Shown one piece after another: positions 33,661-39,494 of a stretch of DNA of 39,494 nt (position 1 is the stretch's first letter; each line of letters begins with the position of its first letter). The position numbers and the translations under genes were made by a program. Below the pieces are notes generated by a model. The model was given only the letters and a program-made list of their open reading frames with translations, was not told the DNA's origin and searched no databases. Source of the stretch: an uncultured Acidobacteriota bacterium (lineage in GTDB: Bacteria; Acidobacteriota; JAAYUB01); the NCBI GenBank assembly GCA_937925645.1, contig CALAMB010000012.1, forward strand, positions 1-39,494. The letters run 5' to 3'.

Positions 33661-34068
33661 ATGTCCGCACCGACCCTTTACCTGGAAGTGCTTACCCCTG
33701 AGAAAACGCTGTTCTCGGGTTTCATCCGCAGCGTCACCTTTCCGGGACCCGACGGCGAGGTGGGCGCGCTGCCGGGACACGCCCTGCTGGTCTCCAAGCT
33801 GGGCGCGGGGGTGGTCGCCGCCGTGGACGAGAACGGCGACACCGTCCGCTTCTTCTGTTCCGGCGGCTTTGTCGAGGTGTCCGGCGCCGACATCGCGGTG
33901 CTGGCCGACGTGGCCGAACGAGACGCGGAGATCGACGTGGACCGCGCGGACAGTTCCCGCCAGCGGGCCCGGGACCGCATCATGTCGGGCCGTCCCGACA
34001 TCGACTACGCCCGGGCCAACGCCAGCCTGCGCCGGGCCCTGGACCGGCTCCGCGCCGCGCAGCGGTAG
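33661..34068 (+). CDS. atpC: F-type ATP synthase subunit epsilon
   Basis: The protein has 135 residues. The N-terminal beta-sandwich shows LEVLTPEKTLFSG, then GEVGALPGHALLVSKLGAGVV and FFCSGGFVEVSGADIAVLAD. The C-terminal helix pair (about 88-135) can inhibit the rotor in this family. An AGGAG site lies 14 bases before the ATG, rather far, so initiation may be modest or begin at another in-frame codon upstream (TTG at 33631, inside atpD). It is the last atp gene of the cluster. Confidence 0.94.
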   Translation: MSAPTLYLEVLTPEKTLFSGFIRSVTFPGPDGEVGALPGHALLVSKLGAGVVAAVDENGDTVRFFCSGGFVEVSGADIAVLADVAERDAEIDVDRADSSRQRARDRIMSGRPDIDYARANASLRRALDRLRAAQR

Positions 34069-34170
34069 CCGGTCGCGCGGCGCCGCTCCCGGTACTGGTC
34101 TCAACGCGTCGTCCGGTTTTCCCGGAAGCGCGGATAACGCCTTCAGCCGGCTGTATATCAGGATGTGGCC

Positions 34171-34848
34171 ATGTCCCTTGAACTGGTGATCTTCGACCTC
34201 GACGGCGTGCTCTTCGACTCGGGCGACCTGGTGGTGGCGGCGGTGGAACGCGCGGTGCGGCGCCTGTCCGACGAGACCGGCCGGCCGCTGGTCGGACCGC
34301 CGCCGGAACGGATCCATGCCCTGATGGGCGTGCCCAACCGGGAATACGTCCGCGGGATGGGACTGGACCTTGACGAGTCCGGCTGGCGACGCTTTCAGGT
34401 GCTGGTCCAGGAAGAGGAGGTGGCGCTCATCGAGGCGGGCGAGGCGCGGATGCCGGCCGGCATCCGGCCGCTGCTGGATGCGCTTGCGGACACACCCGTC
34501 CGCTGCGCCGTGGCCAGCAACTGCGGCCGGCCGTATCTCATGGCGTTTTTGGATTACTTCAACCTGCACGAACGGTTCGCCCTGGCGGTGTGCAGCGACG
34601 ACGCGCCCGACGGCGACAAGGCCGAACTCCTGGGCATGATGCTGGAGCACCAGGCCGTCCTCGCTTCGGAGGCGATCTACCTGGGCGACCGCCGGCGCGA
34701 CCTGGACGCCGCGCGCGCGGCGGGCACGGGCTTCATCGCCTGCCTGTGGGGCTTTGGGGATCCGCAGGAGTTTCCGGATGGAACTCCCTTGTGCGCGTCG
34801 CCGGCGGAAGCGGCCGCCATTCTGTCACTTCTTCGGCAACGCAGTTAA
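34171..34848 (+). CDS. HAD-superfamily hydrolase (phosphoglycolate-phosphatase-like)
   Basis: The protein has 225 residues. Motif I is D9-L-D11-G-V-L-F-D-S, with D9 as the expected nucleophile and D11 as the acid/base. Motif II is S116 in VASNCG, motif III is K150 in DGDKAELL, and motif IV is G-D173-R-R-R-D177. A helical cap lies at about 18-95. This is the subfamily I layout seen in Gph and beta-phosphoglucomutase-like enzymes, which remove phosphate from small metabolites. The substrate is not set by sequence. It follows atpC by 102 bases, so co-transcription is possible. A GTG 6 bases upstream is an alternative start. Confidence 0.9.
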   Translation: MSLELVIFDLDGVLFDSGDLVVAAVERAVRRLSDETGRPLVGPPPERIHALMGVPNREYVRGMGLDLDESGWRRFQVLVQEEEVALIEAGEARMPAGIRPLLDALADTPVRCAVASNCGRPYLMAFLDYFNLHERFALAVCSDDAPDGDKAELLGMMLEHQAVLASEAIYLGDRRRDLDAARAAGTGFIACLWGFGDPQEFPDGTPLCASPAEAAAILSLLRQRS

Positions 34849-34933
34849 TCGCGGCCGGTGCGTGAACCGCCGCCCACCGCCGGGTGTGGTAAAAATGACC
34901 GAGCGCGGATCCGATGACAAGGAGGAACCATTC

Positions 34934-35875
34934 ATGGCCGAACCCGCCACCCACGACGTGATCATCATCGGATCGGGACCGGCCGGCCTGACCGCCGCCC
35001 TGTATGCCGCCCGGGCCAATCTCCGGCCGCTGGTGTTTGAGGGCGTGCAGCCGGGCGGCCAGTTGACCATCACCACCGAGGTGGAGAACTTCCCCGGCTT
35101 TCCCGACGGCATCATGGGCCCGGAGATGATGGAGCTGTTCCGCAAGCAGGCCGCCCGGTTTGGCGCGGAACTGCGACCGGCGACCATCGTCCGGGCCGAC
35201 CTGTCGCGGCGGCCGTTCACGCTGGAGGATGACGCCGGGAACACCTTCCGGGCCCGGACGGTCATCATCGCCACGGGTGCGTCGGCCAAATATCTGGGGT
35301 TGGAATCGGAGCGCCGACTCATGGGGCATGGCGTGTCGGCCTGCGCGACCTGCGACGGATTCTTCTTCCGGGGGAAGGAGCTCGTGGTGGTGGGCGGCGG
35401 CGACACCGCCCTTGAGGAAGCCGTCTATCTGACCCGGTTCGCCGCGAAAGTGTCCATCGTCCACCGGCGCGACGCCCTGCGCGGCTCCAAGATCATGCAG
35501 GACAAGGCGGCGGCCAACCCGAAGATCGCCTTCGTCTGGAATTCGGTGATTGAGGAAATCCTCGGTGACAAGGAACACGGCGTGCACGCCGTGCGCCTGA
35601 AGGACACGGTCACCGGCGCGACGCGCGACTATCCCTGCCAGGGCGTCTTCATCGCCATCGGCCACCAGCCCAATACCGGCCTGTTTCAGGGACAGTTGGA
35701 CATGAACGAGGTCGGCTATCTCCTCACCGAGGGGAAAAGCACGCGCACCAACATCCCCGGCGTGTTCGCCTGCGGCGACGCCCAGGACCCCCACTACCGC
35801 CAGGCCATCTCGGCCGCGGGATCCGGCTGCATGGCCGCCATCGACGCCGAGCGCTTTCTGGAAGCCGACGAGTAA
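34934..35875 (+). CDS. trxB: Thioredoxin-disulfide reductase
   Basis: The protein has 313 residues. ATG at 34934 has AGGAGG 8 bases upstream; an in-frame ATG at 34895 lacks one. The FAD site is GSGPAG (13-18), the redox-active pair is C137-A-T-C140-D, and the NADPH site is [13 protein letters not shown] (151-163). The second FAD contact is [12 protein letters not shown] near the C-terminus. The enzyme passes electrons from NADPH to thioredoxin in the cytoplasm, and through it can feed peroxiredoxins and DsbD/CcdA-type transporters. No trxA gene is adjacent. It is convergent with the penicillin-binding protein gene. Confidence 0.95.
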   Translation: MAEPATHDVIIIGSGPAGLTAALYAARANLRPLVFEGVQPGGQLTITTEVENFPGFPDGIMGPEMMELFRKQAARFGAELRPATIVRADLSRRPFTLEDDAGNTFRARTVIIATGASAKYLGLESERRLMGHGVSACATCDGFFFRGKELVVVGGGDTALEEAVYLTRFAAKVSIVHRRDALRGSKIMQDKAAANPKIAFVWNSVIEEILGDKEHGVHAVRLKDTVTGATRDYPCQGVFIAIGHQPNTGLFQGQLDMNEVGYLLTEGKSTRTNIPGVFACGDAQDPHYRQAISAAGSGCMAAIDAERFLEADE

Positions 35876-35959
35876 GATCGGCCGCCGGATCGTTGGTGCC
35901 GCGCCGCATCAGCCGCGCCGGCGCCGGTCCGGACCGTTCCGCCAGCGGATCCGGGACGG

Positions 35960-38284
35960 TCACGCCCCCAGCTCCTCTTCTTCGACCCGAGCCAATTGGA
36001 ACGGCGGCGGCGCCGTCGTGGGACCGTCATCCGGATCCTCGTCAGGCGGGTTCGCGCGGGGCGCGGCCGCCTCGGGAAAACGCTCGCCGGGATTGCCCGC
36101 CTGGTGGTACGCCATGATCCGGATCCAGACAGGCAGCGCCACCGCCGAGCCGGTTTCGTTGGCGCCCAGCGTCCGGTTGTCATCGTAACCCACCCACACG
36201 CCGGCGGTGATGCCCGGAGTGAAGCCGACGAACCAGGCGTCGGCGAACCGGTTGGTGGTCCCCGATTTGCCGGCGATCTCCGAACCGAGGGAACGGGCCT
36301 TGACGCCTGTGCCGTAGGTGATGACCTCGCGCATGTTGCCGGTCAGCGCCCAGGCCACCGCTTCCGGCAGCACCTCGCGGACAACGGGCGCGTGCACTTC
36401 CAGCACCCGGCCCTGGAAATCCTCAATGCGGCGGATGAAGTACGGTTCGGCGCGCATGCCGCCGGTGGGAAATGCGGTGTAGGCGGACACCATCTCGGCC
36501 AGCGAAATCTCGGCGGCGCCCAGGGCGGTGGAGGGGTACGGCGGGATGGGCGCGGTGACGCCCAGCGCGCGGGCGGTCCGGATCACGTGGGGCAAGCCCA
36601 CCTGCTGACCGAGGCGGACGGCAGGCGCGTTGAGAGACCGGGCCAGCGCCTCATGGAGGGTGACGAGACCGCGGTACTGGTCCTGGAAATTGCGGGGGGT
36701 GTACTCCGTTCCGTTGGGCAGCGCCACGGTCACCGGTTCGTCGAGGATGGTGTCGTCGAGACACAGTCCGTCCATGAGCGCGGTGGCGTAGACAAACGGC
36801 TTGAAGACCGAACCGGTCTGGCGCCGGGTCTGGGTGGCCCGGTTGAGCTGGCTCGTCGCCCAGTCCGATCCGCCCACCAGCGCCTTGATGGCGCCGGAGC
36901 GGTTGTCCATGGCTAGGCAGGCGCCCTGGACTTCGGGTCGTTGGTCCAGCTCCACGATGAGACGGCGGGCGGGAGCGTACACCTGTCGCACCCGGAGCGG
37001 CACCAGGTCGCCGGGGCGCACGAGACGGCGGAAGTCGGCGCGGCGGGTCCAGGCCGCGGCCGGGGCGTCGAGGACCGCGTGGAAGGCGCCCACCCGCACC
37101 TCGGCCTGCCGGGCGCTGACGGCCAGCACCAGCCCCGTCACGCGGCCGCCGGGTCGCGGGGGCCGGCGCCATTCGCGGCGGTCGTAGGCGGCCAGGTCCG
37201 TCACCCCCGCGGCGGTCACGTTGGGCAGCGCGCCGCGCCAACCGTGCCGCCGGTCGTATGCCCGCAGGCCGTCGTCGAGCGCCGTTTCGGCGCACCGCTG
37301 CAGGTCGGGGTTCAGCGTGGTGTACACCTTGAGCCCTTCGGTGAGGATCTGCCGGTTGGAGTAGTGCCGCGCCAGGTGGAGCCGGACCATCTCGCGGAAA
37401 TACGGTGCGATCCCGGCGGGGCCGGGCTGCGGGGACAGGCGGACCGGCTCGGACAACGCGGCCCGGAGTTCCCGTTCGGTGAGGCCGCCGTCGCGGCGCA
37501 TGGCGTGCAGGACGCGGTCGCGCACCGTCCGGGCCCGGTCGGGATGGGCCAGCGGGGAGTAATACGCCGGATTGCGGACAACGCCGGCGAGCAGGGCGCT
37601 CTCGGCGGCGGTGAGGTCGCGGACCGGCTTGCTGAAGTAGTATTCGGCGGCGGCGCCCACGCCGTAAGTGCCATGACCGAAATAGATCCGGTTCAGGTAC
37701 AGGGTCAGAATGCGCTCCTTGGAGTAATGGCGCTCGATTTGGAGAGCCAGCAACACTTCCCGGATCTTGCGACTCCAGTTGCGATCCTGATTCAGAAACA
37801 GGTTGCGGCTCAACTGCATGGTGATGGTGCTGGCGCCGCGGACGATTCGACCGTGGCGCACGGTCTGCCAGGCCGTCGCCGCCACCTGGACCCAGTCAAT
37901 CCCGGTGTGCCGGTAGAAGCGCCGGTCTTCGGCGGACACGACGGCGCGACGGAGATGGACCGGCATGTCCCGGGTGGCGGCGAGTTTTCGGCGCTCCAGA
38001 TAAAACTGGCCGATGGGGCGGTCATCGTCGCCGTATATCTCGGTGATGACACTGGGGCGATAATCCTCGAGGCGGGCTACCGCGGGGACGTCCCGCCAAA
38101 CGGTGAGACCCAGCCCGGCCAGTACGCCGACGAGCAGGGCGCCGGCCAGCACCGCCAGGTACAGCTTGAGCCGCAGGCTGGGCGGTCGGCGCCGGATGGC
38201 CCGCCGGGGCAGCCATCGTTTGATGGCGTCCCAAATCTCATCCGCTGCAATCCGGATGTCCGACAGAAGCGATTTGGGTCTCAT
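35960..38284 (-). CDS. Class A penicillin-binding protein (PBP1A-type)
   Basis: The protein has 774 residues from ATG at 38284 (GGGAGG 8 bases upstream); an ATG 21 bases earlier is less likely. A cytoplasmic tail and one transmembrane helix (about 41-62) anchor it in the inner membrane. The glycosyltransferase domain (GT51, about 85-265) shows the catalytic E119 in SAEDRRFYRHTG and GASTITMQLSRN. The transpeptidase domain has S492-V-F-K495, S550-L-N552 and K673-S-G-T-T. An extra domain with RVTGLVLAVSARQAEVRVG lies between them, as in PBP1A. It polymerises and cross-links peptidoglycan. The C-terminal tail is acidic and Pro-rich. Confidence 0.95.
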   Translation of the reverse strand: MRPKSLLSDIRIAADEIWDAIKRWLPRRAIRRRPPSLRLKLYLAVLAGALLVGVLAGLGLTVWRDVPAVARLEDYRPSVITEIYGDDDRPIGQFYLERRKLAATRDMPVHLRRAVVSAEDRRFYRHTGIDWVQVAATAWQTVRHGRIVRGASTITMQLSRNLFLNQDRNWSRKIREVLLALQIERHYSKERILTLYLNRIYFGHGTYGVGAAAEYYFSKPVRDLTAAESALLAGVVRNPAYYSPLAHPDRARTVRDRVLHAMRRDGGLTERELRAALSEPVRLSPQPGPAGIAPYFREMVRLHLARHYSNRQILTEGLKVYTTLNPDLQRCAETALDDGLRAYDRRHGWRGALPNVTAAGVTDLAAYDRREWRRPPRPGGRVTGLVLAVSARQAEVRVGAFHAVLDAPAAAWTRRADFRRLVRPGDLVPLRVRQVYAPARRLIVELDQRPEVQGACLAMDNRSGAIKALVGGSDWATSQLNRATQTRRQTGSVFKPFVYATALMDGLCLDDTILDEPVTVALPNGTEYTPRNFQDQYRGLVTLHEALARSLNAPAVRLGQQVGLPHVIRTARALGVTAPIPPYPSTALGAAEISLAEMVSAYTAFPTGGMRAEPYFIRRIEDFQGRVLEVHAPVVREVLPEAVAWALTGNMREVITYGTGVKARSLGSEIAGKSGTTNRFADAWFVGFTPGITAGVWVGYDDNRTLGANETGSAVALPVWIRIMAYHQAGNPGERFPEAAAPRANPPDEDPDDGPTTAPPPFQLARVEEEELGA

Positions 38285-38481
38285 GGCCGGCACCTCCCGG
38301 TTCATTTTCTACTTCGATCATCGGCCCGTTGTGTGAATGGCGTGTGAACCCGTCATGAAATCGTGAAGGAAAGCTGCCGCGGCGGATACAGCTCCGGCCG
38401 GATTTCAGCGAACGATCGGATACTCTTTGAAACCGCAGCGCGAATGTGCTGAAATGGGCGAACCACTCAAGAGGAGGCGGT

Positions 38482-39261
38482 ATGACACACAGCGGGAGCC
38501 GGGTGGCAATGTCTCGGGGAGTCAGTCCGGGAATGGCGGGGTGCGAGCTCACCCACCTGAACCGTCAAACCGTCGACGTCGACCGGGCGGAACGTCAGCA
38601 CGCCGCCTACGAGGCCTGCCTGGCCTCGCTCGGCTGCCGGTTGGAGCGGCTGCCCGCCGATCCGGACCTCCCGGATTGCGTCTTCATCGAAGACACCGCG
38701 GTGGTCGTGGCCGAGGCGGCGGTGATCACCCGTCCCGGCGCGCCGTCGCGTCAGCGGGAAACTGCGGCGGTGGCCGATGCGCTGGCGCGTTATCGGACGC
38801 TGTTCCGGATTGAGGCGCCGGGCGCCCTCGATGGCGGGGACGTGCTGCAGGTCGACCGGGTGCTCTATGTGGGGGCGTCGGGTCGCACCAACGCCGCCGG
38901 CATCGCCCAGTTGGCCGGGCTGCTCCGGCCCTTCGGCTACGCAGTGGTCCCGGTGGCCATGTCGGGCTGCCTGCACCTGAAGACCGCCGTCACGGCGGTC
39001 ACGGACGGCACCCTGCTGGTTAACCGGTCGTGGGTGAACACCGCCGCGTTCGCCGGCTTCCAGCTCGTCGACGTGGACCAGGCGGAGCCGTGGGGTGCCA
39101 ACGCGCTCCGGGTGGGCGACGCGCTCGTCTATCCGGCCGCGTTTCCCCGCACGCGCGAGCGGCTGGAGGGGCTCGGTCTGGATGTGCGGACGGTGGCCGT
39201 CGACGAACTGGCCAAGGCGGAAGGCGCCGTCACCTGCTGCAGCCTGATTTTCACCGTCTGA
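38482..39261 (+). CDS. ddaH: Dimethylarginine dimethylaminohydrolase (dimethylargininase)
   Basis: The protein has 259 residues. It hydrolyses N-omega-methylated arginine to citrulline and methylamine or dimethylamine. The signatures are DCVFIEDTAVV (66-75), D117-G-G-D120-V-L, H165 in CLHLKTAV, and the nucleophile C252 in VTCCSLIF, the same ending as in animal DDAH. GGAGG stands 4 bases before the ATG at 38482. No signal peptide is present. It is a single gene, divergent from the PBP gene and convergent with the secretion gene at the right edge. Arginine deiminase-like relatives are possible but lack the TCCS ending. Confidence 0.92.
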   Translation: MTHSGSRVAMSRGVSPGMAGCELTHLNRQTVDVDRAERQHAAYEACLASLGCRLERLPADPDLPDCVFIEDTAVVVAEAAVITRPGAPSRQRETAAVADALARYRTLFRIEAPGALDGGDVLQVDRVLYVGASGRTNAAGIAQLAGLLRPFGYAVVPVAMSGCLHLKTAVTAVTDGTLLVNRSWVNTAAFAGFQLVDVDQAEPWGANALRVGDALVYPAAFPRTRERLEGLGLDVRTVAVDELAKAEGAVTCCSLIFTV

Positions 39262-39295
39262 GCGTTCCGCGACAGTATCGCTGCTCCCTGAAAGC

Positions 39296-39321
39296 CGCCG
39301 GGCCCCAAACGGGGCCCGGCG
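39296..39321. terminator. GC-rich hairpin between convergent genes
   Basis: An 11-bp perfect stem (arms ending GGGCCCC and GGGGCCC) closes on AAAC. It lies 34 bases past the dimethylargininase stop and 32 bases past the stop of the minus-strand gene. No strong T-run follows on either side, so it may work in both directions with partial efficiency. Confidence 0.6.
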
Positions 39322-39353
39322 ATTCGTCGCTGGCTGGGGGGACGCAGGCGCGG

Positions 39354-39494
39354 CTATTTTTTCTTCTTCAGCGAGATGCGGGCGATGGGCTGGATGTTGA
39401 GCTCGGGCGACAGCTCCTGGTAGGACAGCACGTTGAGATTCTCGAAGTCCATCTCCACCAGCCGGCGCACGTAGCGGCGGATCTCCATGTCGGT
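39354..39494 (-). CDS. C-terminal end of a type III secretion export-gate protein (SctV/FlhA family)
   Basis: Only the last 46 codons are in the window, ending TAG at 39356-39354; the rest continues beyond the right edge. The translation contains EIRRYVRRLVEMDF, then VLSYQELSPELNIQP and IARISL, and a KKKK tail. These match the extreme C-terminus of the SctV (YscV/HrcV/InvA) cytoplasmic ring. FlhA of the flagellum has a related but different end. The protein forms a nonameric ring that receives chaperone-substrate complexes before export. Its presence implies a type III locus just outside. The non-flagellar call rests on the NIQPIARI phrase and is less certain than the family. Confidence 0.85.
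   Translation of the reverse strand, partial: TDMEIRRYVRRLVEMDFENLNVLSYQELSPELNIQPIARISLKKKK

Noticed and set aside
35925..35936. CGGTCCGGACCG as a terminator between trxB and the PBP gene
   Set aside because: It is a palindrome without a loop and has no T-run on either strand.

Overview
The window is a high-GC chromosomal segment from a Gram-negative bacterium. The evidence is a TolC-type outer-membrane factor, a beta-barrel protein ending in Phe, a class A penicillin-binding protein and many signal peptides. I see no rRNA, tRNA, insertion sequence, phage gene or CRISPR array. The mix of a bacterial alpha-2-macroglobulin, a dockerin-tagged hydrolase, an F-type ATPase locus without subunits a and c, and 7-8 bp repeat arrays between genes suggests Acidobacteriota or a related deep lineage. 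That placement is inference only.

Layout. (1) 1-3376: a secreted Ig-like protein cut by the left edge, a small Pro/Cys-rich membrane protein overlapping it, an orphan 94-residue protein, and a serine beta-lactamase-fold hydrolase with a dockerin. (2) 3525-12881, all on the minus strand: a 1987-residue alpha-2-macroglobulin with a CSEQ thioester motif and its own terminator, a small Ca-loop secreted protein, an OsmC-like protein, a class V aminotransferase and an outer-membrane beta-barrel protein. Most have near-consensus sigma-70-type promoters. (3) 13007-16347, minus: gamma-glutamyltransferase, O6-methylguanine-DNA methyltransferase and an alpha/beta hydrolase, apparently one operon. (4) 16622-23007, plus: a TetR regulator, a lipoprotein membrane-fusion protein, an RND pump and a TolC-like protein. 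This is a complete tripartite efflux operon, with two matching operator-like palindromes around its promoter. (5) 23136-25536, minus: a membrane redox module made of a DsbD/SafE-like protein, a NapH-like polyferredoxin and a one-TM protein. (6) 25654-27897: an OBG/DRG-like TGS GTPase and, convergent to it, a coiled-coil protein with a degenerate GGDEF domain. (7) 28134-34068, plus: ATP synthase genes b', b, delta, alpha, gamma, beta, epsilon. (8) 34171-39261: a HAD phosphatase, thioredoxin reductase, PBP1A-type peptidoglycan synthase and a dimethylargininase. (9) 39354-39494, minus: the last 46 codons of a type III secretion export-gate protein of the SctV/FlhA family, which implies a secretion locus just beyond the right edge.

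How the genes fit together. The envelope dominates: protease trapping (alpha-2-macroglobulin), peptidoglycan synthesis, multidrug export, thiol and electron transfer across the membrane, and probable injection of proteins into another cell. The strongest leads are the SctV end, the three-gene redox module, and heptamer/octamer repeat arrays that sit almost only at gene 3' ends. No gene-free stretch exceeds about 275 bases. The longest (16348-16621) holds the divergent ggt/tetR promoters in an AT-rich patch.
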